From Poa pratensis (Eukaryota; Streptophyta; Magnoliopsida; Poales; Poaceae): 64,000 bases of DNA. Position numbers and translations under genes: made by a program. The notes beneath the pieces were generated by a model, which saw only the letters and a list, made by a program, of their open reading frames with translations, had not been told where the DNA came from and did not search any database. Within the stretch, counting starts at the first letter, position 1; every line of letters begins with the position of its first letter. The stretch covers positions 10,923,417 to 10,987,416 of the forward strand of contig CAMZMU010000123.1 in NCBI GenBank assembly GCA_947311845.1. Reading direction: 5' to 3'. Below, one piece after another: positions 45,442 through 55,929 of this stretch.

Positions 45442-45863
45442 GGCGTACGGGCGATTGAATCGTAACTAACAACAAATCGAGACCACCACCACAGGCACAC
45501 ACAGATGATGAAACCGCGAGCACGAGAACTGGATGGGATTTAATTTCTCCTCTCTCCGGTTAGAAGTATCGGGAAAAATACAGCGATCTCGCGGCGTAGG
45601 AAATCGATGAGAGAAGAGTGGCTTCGGGCACCTGGTGCGGGGAATTGCTGGTGCTTTTGTAGATGATGGACGCGTGCAACTGTGGGAAAATATCATCGAC
45701 CTGGTCCTGGTCCATCAGCATGCCGGATTTTGTGTGGTCCGTGGGACCACCTGCAGGTGTGTGGCGGTGTATGAGCCGTACCTACCAAGATTTCCCATTT
45801 TATTTTGCAGGAAAGATTGCCATTTGTTTGGAGCCACGTGTCCTCACTTGTGAAATTCTACAG
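45442..45863. other. Upstream region of the transporter gene
   Basis: This holds the likely 5' UTR and promoter for the minus-strand transporter. No clear TATA box was found. It ends at the poly(T) of the neighbouring retroposon. Confidence 0.5.
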
Positions 45864-46625
45864 TTTTTTTTTACAATCAAACGGTAGCCAATAATACATG
45901 TTAAACATGAGCAGACTGCAGCCAAAATAAAATCTAAAAGAAACTAGCAAATCTTCCAAAGGTTCAAACTCTTTCTTTTTCCATGATACAATCTTGTACT
46001 ATTCTGAAGACAACCGTCGAAGATGATAAAGATATCAACCTGTAAATATCAATTAGGATTCTCCCATAATTTTAAATTTGAACCGCAATTCCAAGGCTAG
46101 GTGCATGCACGCATCCATTAAAGTAGTCAACCAACATCGACAAGAGTACCAACACTAGTATTGCAGGGACAAGCAACCGCAGCCTGGTCGACGTCACTCG
46201 GAGTCGAGAACACGAATCACCATTGTCGAGGGCGTAGCAGCTGGGACATATATTGCGAGAACAATCCTCTTCGCGGCAACCATGAGAAAAAAATCCAAAA
46301 TTGATCGGACGAAGCACGATATGAAGGAATATGCCTAGACAAATTTAATCCTCCAAAACCAACATTGACGTCGGGAAGGAGATCTCGCCATCGAACGAAG
46401 GCCCGGAGATTTTTTATTGTGAACGATGCATCTCCATTGATGACAAAGACGGCTATCAAAACCCTAATCAATCTATTGAAACGCTACTTTTACTGAGAAC
46501 TTCACACATAGATCGGGTTCCCCACCCCTCCCGACGCCGGCAAGGCCGGCCGGAGGATGGGGAACCGAGCTATGGTGGAGGAGGAGCTGTGGCGGCGGCT
46601 AGGTTTTCAGATATGGCAGATTGTG
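45864..46625 (-). mobile_element. Second copy of the short retroposon, minus strand
   Basis: The tail is the T run at 45864-45872 on the plus strand. The minus-strand protein reads AFVRWRDLLPDVNVGFGGLN and then SHGCREEDCSRNICPSCYAL, aligning with the copy at 16988-17812 (RRRDLLPDVNGGFGRLSLSR; SHGCREEVSPRIIYLGYYVF). The 5' part keeps AAAACCTAGCCGCCGCCAC. The frame is interrupted. No target duplication was recognised, and the 5' limit is approximate. Confidence 0.75.
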
Positions 46626-47476
46626 TTTCCCATGTATTTTTAGAACTTGGGTTAGTTTCTCACTTTTCTTTACATACTAGGTAATATATTGGGTGTGTCA
46701 AGTGATAGGAAAAGCGTATATTAAAGAGAAAATTTAGTTCTTACCTAATCAGTTTCACATTGTTCTCGTTTTTTTTTTTTTTTTTTTTGAGGAAGGGTCC
46801 GATCCATAAATTCAGAGTACCCAGTACACATTACAAGAAGGTCCACGTGCTCTTCTACTTCTCCTTTTCATTATCTATAAAAGGGTGTAAATAATTCTCA
46901 GTCGTAATAAGAATTAGGTTAATTCTCGCTCAGTTGATGTTATCAAATCTCCGTTCAACTCATATCTAGATATTTTCTTTGTAGAAAAGATGTACGAATA
47001 TGACACTAAACGGCTGGTTTTAATCTAATGATCTGGAGTACCAAATTAGTACCGACGTTCGTAAAATAGAACCTTCATTGTGTGTAGCTCATTCTGCTCT
47101 TAGAGCCTTGTTCTTTTCACTGTCTCCTCAAAATTCCCATATCTAAGAAAATATCTCACACTTTTTCCTAAAATAGAAAAGGACAAAAAAAATCATCGTC
47201 TCACCCCATAAAGAGAGTGGAAAAGATGGATTTTTCCTGCCGATGTAGGCCGAGACAGCAGTTTCTTCTTCATGCTCTCCTATTCTTGTCACACACTCCT
47301 CTTCAATTAGTCGCATGTTCTTATTAAAACAACCGCGTTTTTCTCGTTTTCGGAGCGAATTAATGGAAAAGCATTGATCATTGCCAGTTCAAGTAGGCGT
47401 TGGCGTTTCTCCTGTTAATTCCCTAAGCCACTAGCCCATTCTCGAATCAATTTTCAGTACATCAAATCGTCCTCTG
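46626..47476. other. Spacer with a 20-base poly(T) run
   Basis: The T run at 46769-46788, followed by GAGGAAGGGTCCGATCCATA, looks like the tail of a minus-strand retroposon. Nothing else is recognised. Confidence 0.45.
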
Positions 47477-47479
47477 TAA

Positions 47480-48607
47480 GACCATCTCCAACAGACGCCC
47501 AACGCGCCGGCGCGCTTTTTTTTGCAGCGCCAAAATAGACTTTTAACGTGTTGGCCGCCTGTTTTGTTTTAGCAGCCGCGCTAAAATATCGCGCGAAAAC
47601 GGGACGATTTTTCAGACGCGCTAAAATAGCGCGCCACGAACACAAATTTGCACTGTTTTGCAACGAAAACAAATCAAAAAAATAAAATAAATAGACTGCA
47701 AATATAAATATATTGATTCGATTACACGAAAAGGAACTACACGAACACGAACACGAACTAACACGATTCGATTTGATTACACGAACTAAACTAGAACTCG
47801 GAGTCGGAGGAGAAGTCGGAGTCGGTGTTGGTGGTGTCCGAGATCTCCGCCTCCAGCGCGCCCCACCTGCCTCGCCGGCGGGCCAGTTGGCGAGGCCTGC
47901 CGCCAGTTCCGCCTCCGCCTGCGCCTTGGCCCGTCGCCGCTCCGCCCGCTCCTCATGGCGCTCGGCCCGCCGCTCCGCCCACTCGGCCGCCCGGGGTGTT
48001 CCAGAAATCCTCCTCCTCCGCGGCTTCGTTCAGGTGGTTCCGGTACCATTCCGCCACGGCGCGCTCGTCCTGCTCCTCGACGAGGCTGAGCATCGCTCGG
48101 AGGCGGTGTTCGCGGCGGTCGTCGTTGGTGACTAGGCGCGGCGGAGGCGCCATGTTCGCCGCCTGCTGCGCGTTGCGGCAGTCTTCGAAATTCATGGTGC
48201 GGCGCGAGCGGCCGAGCCTCCACGCCGCCGCGTCGTAGGCGCGGGGGGCCTCCGCCGCGCTCTCGAACGTCCCGAGCGGGACGCGGCTGTCGCCGGACCG
48301 GATCTCAGCGGTGAAGGTCCCGTTTGGGCACGCGCGGACGCCGCGGTAGCCGGACTGGCTTCGGCGGCGCGGAGGCATGGTGGCGGCGACGCGGAAGCGG
48401 TGGGCGACGGCGCGGAAGCGGTGGGGAAAAGAAATTTCAGTCTGCGCGCGGGAGAGAGAGCGGCGGTTGCGTGGCGAGTTTGTGTCCAGCGCGTTGGACG
48501 CGCGGCGCTATATATGGTGCCGCGCTACGGTTTTCCCAGCGCGCGCTTTTTTTCCACGCCTGCTGGAGGGCTCGAACTGGCATTTCAGGCGTCTGTTGGA
48601 GATGCTC
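47480..48607. mobile_element. PIF/Harbinger-type element carrying an AP2/ERF-domain ORF
   Basis: The terminal inverted repeats GACCATCTCCAACAGACGCC (left) and GAGCATCTCCAACAGACGCC (right, reversed) match at 19 of 20 positions. Both sides carry the TAA duplication (47477-47479 and 48608-48610) typical of Harbinger elements. The element is 1,128 bp and has no transposase. GCGCGC-rich subterminal sequence lies inside both ends. Confidence 0.92.
47786..48378 (-). pseudogene. AP2/ERF-domain ORF inside the Harbinger element
   Basis: The frame starts MPPRRRSQSGYRGVRACPNG. Residues about 10-65 are an AP2/ERF-like domain (YRGVRACPNGTFTAEIRSGD, then RVPLGTFESAAEAPRAYDAA and AWRLGRSRRTMNF), with the YRG and RAYD elements present. 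The region that follows (LVTNDDRREHRLRAMLSLVE) is typical of a large repeated AP2-like family in wheat relatives. The first frame ends at 47953. A second frame continues with RAAEWAERRAERHEERAERR, and a third ends with DSDFSSDSEF at 47786, so at least two shifts break the C-terminal half. The whole ORF lies between the inverted repeats, so it probably spreads with the element. Whether any copy still binds DNA is unknown. Confidence 0.8.
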
Positions 48608-49007
48608 TAACTAGCATAAACGATTGACTGCCATCTGCTTCAGAGAAGACAGTATGAGAGCATCTACAACCGGCTCCCCCAAAGCGTCTCTATACGTCCG
48701 GGCGGACAGACCGGACAAGATTTGGGCTGAAAACCCACCCCCCAAACTCAGCCCAAGTATGGGCTGTCCTGCAATACCCAAAGCCAGCCCATATGTGGGA
48801 AGGGTTTGGGGTGGTACGGACACGCCCAGACAGGCCACCACATCGGAAGCGGCCCACTGCGACCCACACCCTAGCTCACACTCTTCTCCTATCCCCTTTC
48901 CACTCCAGTCCATTCTCGCTCTTCTCCGTCTGTGGAGCTTCGCCAATGGCCGGCTCTGGCAGCGAATCTGCGTGTCCGGAACTGAGATGTACTGGGATGC
49001 GTTTGCG

Positions 49008-49038
49008 GAGGAGGAGGAGGAGGAGGAGGAGGAGGAGG
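49008..49038. repeat. GAG trinucleotide microsatellite
   Basis: About ten GAG units encode a glutamate run within the Harbinger ORF1. Confidence 0.97.
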
Positions 49039-49512
49039 TGGATAGCTGCTCCGAGGCGGAGAAGGAAGCCGCGCTGCCGTCAGCTAAATCGGTGGCAGCA
49101 GTTCTTTGCTCCGGCTGTGCGGGCAGTTCTGTAGCCGCCTCCAACGAACCAGTGGTGGCTCCTCAACAGGTATGTTCCTCTCTTCCACATTGTATAATTT
49201 AGAAACAAGTAGGATGTGTAATGTCCGAACTTGTTGAACCCGTAGGTCGTTCCAAGAGGGATTATGTACTCGGTTAGTGATGATAAGGTTTTGTGCAACG
49301 CGTGGTTGTCCACCCCAGCTGATTCTCAAAACGGATGCTACAACCAAGCTTCATTTTGGGGGCGGATCTGTCAAGTGTTCAATGCTAACTCGGAAGTTGT
49401 CCGCAATGAGGCCTCTCTCTGTCATAGGTGGCAATGCATCGTCGCCGAGATTAACAAGTTCGCCGGATGCTATGCCCAAGTGGGATGCGTAAGTTTCTTG
49501 TGATTCATTGTG

Positions 49513-49808
49513 TAAAATTTCGGATCCAGTAGGTTCATTTTGTTGATTGGCTATTCAATTTTCATAGATGGCCCACTGTACAATGCGCTTGTGGGGAGGC
49601 CGGCTACGAAGGAGTGGAAAATCGGCCATTGTTGGGACATACTGAAGGATAGTCCGTTCGTAAAATTTCTGATCCAGTAGGTTCATTTTGTTGATTGGCT
49701 ATTCAATTTTCCTAGATGGCCCACTGTACAATGCGCTTGTGGGGAGGCCAGCTACGAAGGAGTGGAAAATCGGCCATTGTTGGGACATACTGAAGGATAG
49801 TCCGTTCG
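49513..49808. repeat. 148-bp tandem duplication
   Basis: Copies 49513-49660 and 49661-49808 are nearly identical (GATCCAGTAGGTTCATTTTG at 49523 and 49671). The duplication repeats an intron/exon border of the Harbinger ORF1. Confidence 0.95.
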
Positions 49809-50274
49809 TCGACTACACGTCGGACGCCGAGAAGAGGGACAGGGTGCGCGAAGCAATGGCGAGAGCGCAGCAGGTGGAACGTGAAGTGGGGGCTCGGACG
49901 GCACGATGTGTTCGTCTAAGGCAACGTCAGGCTGAAGTGGCAGCGGCGGAAGCAGCGAACAACGACCCGATTTGACAAGCTCCGGTCTGTCCGACGAATT
50001 TGCATCCGCGTGAGATGTCATGAGCTCTGTTCGATTTATTTGTGTGTTAAACTATGTCCGTGGATGTTTGAACTATGTTTATCCGTATGATCTTTGATGA
50101 ACTATCTATCTGTATGATCCACGTTACATGACAATTTGGTTTTGAGTGGATGATTTGGGGTTTACGGTTGTAGGAGACGAGTTTTGGGTTGTCCGGTCGA
50201 TGTCCGCAGACACACCTAGACGTGTCCGCAGACAGTTTGGGAGCCAAATTTAGGGGTTACGGTTGTAGATGCTC

Positions 50275-52780
50275 CGACGGTCTGGCCAGACAAAAACGCA
50301 ATCAAGCTGGTCATGCCTTGGCAGCCCACTGCCATGGAATAGTTAGCCAGCGTAAGCATGATTGGACCCTGCGTTCGTCCGGTTGTAGTTATCATACCAT
50401 AAATAAACAGGCATGTTTTGTGTGCAAAGTTGTATAACAACGGTAGTAGTCAAGTTGTCTTTGGATGGTGCTAGGCGTCCCCGGGAAAAGATCTTTCCAT
50501 TCCATCCCCTGGGTGGAGAGCCGTTCGATGGAAAATCTGTGACCATTCGTTCTGCCCGGCGCGCGTCACATGCAGAAAGGACGAAAACGTCACTTTCCTT
50601 GACCCGTCCACGACCGCGCGCCGCCCAGGCACGGACGGATGGAAATCCCTCACGTCGCTATCTACTGCCAACTTTCTGCGTTGCTTCTTGCATGAATCCG
50701 GGCAATCCTTGCATGTGGTGGCCGTCGCTATCGCTTCTGCTGCCAGCTTTCTCCGTTGCTGCCTTGCCTTGCATGTGGTGGCCGTGTGCTATGCTACCAT
50801 GTGAATTTTCTCTCTCTACTGCCATATGACTTTTGCACAACGTTTTAAGAAAAAGATGGTACAAAAAATATTAAACAAAAAAAATTGCTGCATACAAATT
50901 TGCAACAAAACCACCATAATTACAAACGAATATCACAAACTATTACAATAACAAAATCATATGGACAGAACTAGGTGTCCCTCGGGGCATCCGCGGAAAA
51001 ATCCTCCGGGTCCTCCTACAGACACACAAAAAAGTTTGGTTTGTAATATGTTCTATTGTAGCAAAATTTCTAATTTCCACAAAAATCCCGCAAATGCTTC
51101 TATGAAGCAAAAAAGTTTCGTTTATAATAAGAATTTTGTACTAATGTAGTAAAAGTCCATTTTCTTCTCAAATCTCACAAAATTGTTCTACGAAGCAAAA
51201 AGTTTCATTCATAACATTTTTTTGTGATGCTCGTAGCAAATGCTTGTATGGAAAAAAAAGTTATGTACCAATTTTTTGCTATTGTAGCAAATCCGATGAG
51301 ACCTCGCTGGCAACATTGGAGAACACCCTGACGCAACGTCGCCGATGCAGCCGTGCCATGGTAGGTGCTTGCAGCAACGTGTATGGTCCAACTTCCAAGG
51401 TAGCATCTTCCTCCAGAGCTTCGGCGAGGCATCGCTCGCTCGCACCATTGGAGATGCTTTTATGGAGCAAAACGTGCGCCGTCGGTAACATTGTTGCGTG
51501 TCATCGGTAGCAACGTCGCGCGTCCCCGGTAGCATCGCCGGCTCGTCGGTAACAATGCCATGCGCCGTCGGAAGCATCGTCGGCTCGTCGGTAGCAACGT
51601 CACAAGACGTCGGTAGCATCCGCTCGTAGCATTGCCGGATACCGTCAGTAGCATCATGGCTCATCGGTAGCAACGGCGAGCTCCATCGTTAGCATCGCGG
51701 CGTGCCGTCGGTAGCAACAACGCGTGCCGGTAGCATCGTCGGTAGCAATGCCATGCATCGTCGGTAGCATTGCCGCCATGCATTGAAAGCTCTAGAAATC
51801 TATGCTACAACCTTTTTTATGTGGATTTGCAACGGAATTGTCGGTGGCAATGGCATGCGCCGTCTTGTAGCATCGTCGGCTCGTCGATAACAACGTCGCG
51901 AGACGTCGGTAGCATCCGCTTGCAGCATCACCGCCGTCGCCGATGATAACAGCGTCGTCGCTCCATCGCAGCACCCGGCCTTTGCCTGTGGTAGCACCGG
52001 AGAACTCGCTGGAGATCTCATAGCAACAAATTTTTTGCTACAACTCTTTTCAAAATTTGCACCACACTGAAAATTTGCAACATCTTGTAAAGAAAAAGCT
52101 GCATAATGTGAAAAAAGAAATTTGCTACAATAATTATGTGAACTTGCATTAAAAGAGGAACTTTTTTGCTACAAATCTTTCAAAAATTTGCATCACGTTA
52201 AAAAAAATTACATCATCTGAGGGACAATTGCTACAATCATTTTACGGATTTGCGTAGAAGGAGAAATAAAATTGCTACAAATCTTACAAGAATTTGCACC
52301 ACATATAGCAAAAAAAATATGATATTGTAGGAAAAAAATCTGCGATGCAAAATCCTAGCAGCATTCCCCAACATATCAGCATCACCGACCAACGTCGACA
52401 GCATCTATTGTAGCAAAACCACATAACAATACTAGCAAAAAAATTATTATATTGCAACATCGTAGCAAAAATTCCTGCGACGAGGTTCTCCGATGAGACT
52501 TATTATGCAAAACAACAGAAACAAATTGTAGCATCTTATAATGAAATTCACAGAACATATGGTGCAAAAATTCAGACATGGACAAAACCTCGTAGCAAAA
52601 ACATTATGCTATTTTAGCAAAACTATAAAACTATTGCAGCAAAAAAAATTCCAAGCGGGAATATTGTTTGCTACGATACTTCCAAACACTTATAGATCGA
52701 CCCGTTTCTTAATCTAATACATCGCGTACTAGTAAGAGGCTAATAGTGGTACAAGCTAAAGACGAACAGCTCAGGACAGT
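50275..52780. repeat. Low-complexity GTAGCA/TGCTACAA-rich repeat region
   Basis: From 50850 to 52680 the sequence is made of TTGCTACAA, TTTGCA and GTAGCAAAA words in an A-rich background. The middle (51480-51980) is a denser minisatellite, listed separately. Frames opened on the minus strand (51209-51673) are artefacts of the repeat. It may be the interior of a Mutator-like element, but no convincing inverted ends were found. Confidence 0.6.
51480..51980. repeat. Degenerate minisatellite, about 20-bp unit
   Basis: GTCGGTAGCAACGTCGC, CGTCGGTAGCATCGTCGGC and close variants recur many times, with unit lengths of about 18-24 bp. Confidence 0.85.
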
Positions 52781-53649
52781 GCAGCGATGCACGAAGGAGC
52801 AGTAAAGTACACGGACGCCTGGCCGCGGTCTTCGCGCTGCTGCTGCCCCGAACGGCGCCCATGGCCAGGGCTGCTGCTGCCCTGCGCGGCGCCCACGCAG
52901 GCCGAGGTCGCTGTCGCGCGTCGGCACTTCGTCGACCTCAGCCCGTTATGCCGCCTCGCCGGCGCCGCCGCCAACCAGGCTGTGCTTCGAGGCCATGGAA
53001 TCCGAGAAGATCGACCATGTCATCTATCTCGGCGGCGGCGCCGCCACGCAGTGACTCGAGCTGCTCCACCTCCTCGCCGATCTAGATCCCCTCGACGCCG
53101 GCACCTCCTTCTCCACGCCACGACGGTTCTCCATGGAGCCTAGGGGCACGCGGCGGCGGGAGCCTAGGGGGGGCGCACGGCGGCGGGAGCCCACCGGGCG
53201 CGGCGGCACAACCCTGCCGGAGTGCGGCGAGAAATAGGAAGGAGCAAAAAGCAGAGAAGCGGTGAGACGAACGTGTGGTTGAGAAGAAGGAGGAGGGGAT
53301 AAGGCTGGACACGTGTCGCTCGTTCGACCCGGGGATGCGTCGCGTGCGATCCCCCGGATGATTACAACCCTTTCCGTTGTCTTTCTTGTTCTCGAAAAAA
53401 ATGAAGTGGCCTTTCCTAACACTGATGTTTGCTTACACTTATTCGGAGGATGTTGCTTCCTGCTAAATGTTTAGAGTGATCAGCGATTTGTGTTTGTTTG
53501 GAAGTGAGCCCAGCCGCACATGTGTACGGTTGCGTAGGTCGGATGCGATATTGGCCGAGAGATCGCCAACTGTCATGGAACAAGACAATTTTGTAAAACT
53601 GGCAAAATATCTAATAATGGGTAAAATCTTGAGGGCAAAATAATGAAAA
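52781..53649. other. GC-rich spacer, no supported gene
   Basis: Several overlapping frames on both strands (52787-53143, 53024-53422) have no domain. The segment ends near TTGTTCTCGAAAAAAATGA (53386-53404), which resembles a retroposon tail. Confidence 0.35.
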
Positions 53650-53720
53650 GCTCCCGGTGAGGATCGAACTCACGACCTTTCCCTTACGAAGGGAACGCAC
53701 TACCACTATGCTACGGAAGC
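53650..53720 (-). tRNA. tRNA-Thr (anticodon CGU)
   Basis: On the minus strand the gene runs from GCTTCCGTAGCATAGTGGTA (53720) to CGGGAGC (53650), 71 nt without CCA. The acceptor arms GCTTCCG/CGGGAGC pair with one G-U. The anticodon stem TTCCC/GGGAA encloses the loop TTCGTAA, giving anticodon CGU. The T arm contains GTTCGATCC between GTGAG and CTCAC. There is no intron. A short T run (CTTTTC) follows directly, a Pol III terminator. Confidence 0.96.
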
Positions 53721-54768
53721 TCGAATGATCGCTGCCTAATTAATAATCTCATATTCGCAATGCTATCACCCATTTTCTCGTTTAATTCGCTACGCCTCCG
53801 ATAGTCGCTCACTCATCAGGCATCTGACGAGTTGACCTCATTAACAAGCAAAATGCGTGCAAGAAGACAAATGCACGCTCAGAGGTTTTGCTGGGCTTGA
53901 GCAGATATATAGCTTGTAAAGACAGGTCTTCCAGATGATTGCGAAATAGCAGTTGCTTACGCTAAGAGACTGGCTCTTTGGCGGAAATCAGCCGAGGAAA
54001 AGAACACTGCTTCTGTTAGCCCAAATGAAGGAACCATTTGTGTGGCACAAATAGTACAGCCACGTTGGACATACATCACCATACAGAGAGACGCTTCATG
54101 TAAACTAACCAACAGCTTTCAGGATAGCAGCCCTTGATGAGACACGGCTTGCAGCATTGAGATGCAGCGCGAAAAGAGCACCAACGGCCAATTCACAAAC
54201 GGCAGATTATACATTGAGGGTTAACAGCACCAAGCCTACTATTCCCCTTCATATTGCTACCGTGTAACTCCGAAATAACTCAAGCAAATATCAACAGACT
54301 TGACTGATAGAGTGATAACTAAAATAACTTGGCCAGTAACATTTAACTCGAAAGTAAAACAGAGCAGATTCAACCGTGTGCATTCAAGTGAACCCTCGTA
54401 GATCATGACATTGCACTATGCCATGCACAGGAGCGGCAAAAGTTAAACATGAAGCACATCGCAGCAAATGTAAGATGAAATTAACTACGAGCCTATGGCT
54501 GGGCAGTCATCAGACTAGCGAATGAAAATAAGGTCTTACACAAGTGATTAGCAAAAGAAAAGCAACGGAACTGCTGGTAGCATCCGGCTTTTTCTCTGCT
54601 AAAACACTACTAAAACAACTTCTCAAACCATGAGTGCATAAACTAAGAGGGTCCCCTTCACACAAAGACGCACATTCTACTTCCATCATCTAACACAGAG
54701 GACAGCAAACTAGTAAACTAACTGGGGACCCAACAACCAATTTGCTACCTCATGCTTGGATACAGTAT
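53721..54768. other. Spacer and 3' UTR side of the HMGB gene
   Basis: No gene is recognised. The part next to 54768 is probably the 3' UTR of the minus-strand HMGB gene. Confidence 0.5.
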
Positions 54769-55929
54769 CTACTCGTCATCGTCCTCCTGCAAACAGCAAA
54801 TACAAATTTATCATCAATAAACAGTAGCATGTAAATCTCATTGGCACTCAGAACGTCAACGCAAAAAATCATTTAACATACATCATCACTACCGTCATCC
54901 TCAACCTCGAATTAGGTTTGTCATCGACCTCCTCATCCTGAGTCTTGGCCTTCTTGGAGGTTTCGCTCTCCTGAAGGAATCCGAGATGTCAAATTAGCAA
55001 TGAACTTTGAAAACATTACACTTGAGCGTGCATCATGATCCGAGGATTACCTTCTTCTCAAAGGTGGCTTTGGTCTTCTCATAGTCCTGCTTCTTCTGTC
55101 CTGCCTTCTCCACATAAGGTGCTTTGTCCTAACAAAAGTAACAGGTCAATAAACCAGATATAGCCACATTGTGTCACCTAGTTACAAATATGTTGCAGGT
55201 CTTGTCTCGTGTAACAAATGGATGTACTAATCTCATGTTAATTGCTTAGTTGTGCTAATTTCATGTAAACTGTTTAGTTGAAGTGAGCCATTTCAAGTAA
55301 ACATGCACCGACAAAACAAAATAAGCAGAAATTGTAATGATGTGCACTAGCGAAGATATGTTCAGAGAATAGTTTGAGCATTGCAAGATGCACTCACTTC
55401 ATCAGACATAGCTCGCCACTTCTCGCCGGCAGCCTTGCTCACCTAATCACTCAGCAGGGCAATAAATAAATACTTGAGATATACACATGCGAAAATAAAG
55501 AGAAAATAAAACAGTGTAGGGTGGCTGGCTCACGTTGGCGACATTTTTGTTGTTAGGGTTCGCCGCGTTGTACTCCTGCCTGAATTCAGACCTGAAAAAA
55601 CAAAAATGCCACAAAAGTTGAACGATTTGGTAGAACAGATCTGGAGATCTGGGGGGTTGAAATTGACAGGCTGAGAGAGAGAGCGAGGGCTCACATGAAG
55701 ACGAAGAAGGCGGAGGGCGGGCGCTTGGGCTTGCCAGCGGCAGCAGCGTCCTTCTTCCTCTTGCTGGCGCCGCCGGCGGCCTTGAGCCTGCAACAAACAA
55801 ACGAGCACATAGATGTGAAGCTTTCGGCCACGGCAGAGATCCCTGTTCCCTAGGAGGTTGCGAAGTTTGAGAAGGAGCGGAGATTTACCTGCCCTCGCCC
55901 TTCTTGGAGGTGTCGGACTTGCCCTTCAT
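54769..55929 (-). CDS. HMGB-type high mobility group protein, seven exons, one base missing
   Basis: Exons (minus strand) are 55929-55889, 55787-55695, 55591-55534, 55442-55398, 55128-55051, 54970-54882 and 54786-54769. All have GT/AG borders and consistent phases, giving 140 residues if one base is allowed for in exon 6. The protein starts MKGKSDTSKKGEGR, followed by a basic stretch (SKRKKDAAAAGKPKRPPSAF). The single HMG box covers exons 2-5 (FFVFMSEFRQEYNAANPNNK, VSKAAGEKWRAMSDEDKAPY and KKQDYEKTKATFEKK). The acidic tail ends EDDDE. Such plant HMGB2/3-like proteins bind and bend DNA without sequence specificity and are abundant in chromatin. Near 54908 one G is missing in exon 6 (TCGAGG where the frame needs TCGGAGG), which would replace the acidic tail. 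The exact repair of length suggests a sequence error or a very recent mutation. Confidence 0.93.

Larger units (their letters stand above)
48946..49972 (+). pseudogene. Harbinger ORF1-like SANT/Myb-type protein, broken
   Basis: An N-terminal piece starts MAGSGSESACPE; after one shift near 48980 it reads TEMYWDAFAEEEEEE and SCSEAEKEAALPSAKSVAAV. A likely intron follows (from about 49170, acceptor CCCGTAG). The next exon (49246 on) reads MYSVSDDKVLCNAWLSTPAD, SFWGRICQVFN and RNEASLCHRWQCIVAEINKF with AGCYAQVG. This is the plant ORF1 pattern that accompanies PIF/Harbinger transposases, a putative DNA-binding partner. The last part reads EWKIGHCWDILKDSPFVDYT and ends in a charged helix, EREVGARTARCVRLRQRQAE. 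The exon border is disturbed by a 148-bp tandem duplication. Confidence 0.75.
48658..50274 (+). mobile_element. Second PIF/Harbinger-type element
   Basis: The ends GAGCATCTACAACCGGCTCC (left) and, reversed, GAGCATCTACAACCGTAACC share a perfect 15-bp inverted repeat. The flanking triplets TGA and CGA are not an exact duplication. It encodes an ORF1-type protein (next entry) but no DDE transposase. It starts only 50 bp after the previous element. Confidence 0.8.

Noticed and set aside
44193..45465. Plus-strand frames of 193 and 279 residues
   Set aside because: They are antisense to the transporter gene and have highly skewed composition.
46500..46600. GGCCGGCCGGAGGATGGGGAACC hairpin-like GC block as a regulatory site
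   Set aside because: It is part of the retroposon's 5' region, not an independent signal.
50465..53345. Possible Mutator-like element with GCGTCCCCGGG / GCATCCCCGGG ends
   Set aside because: The match is only about 11 bases and no flanking 9-bp duplication was found.
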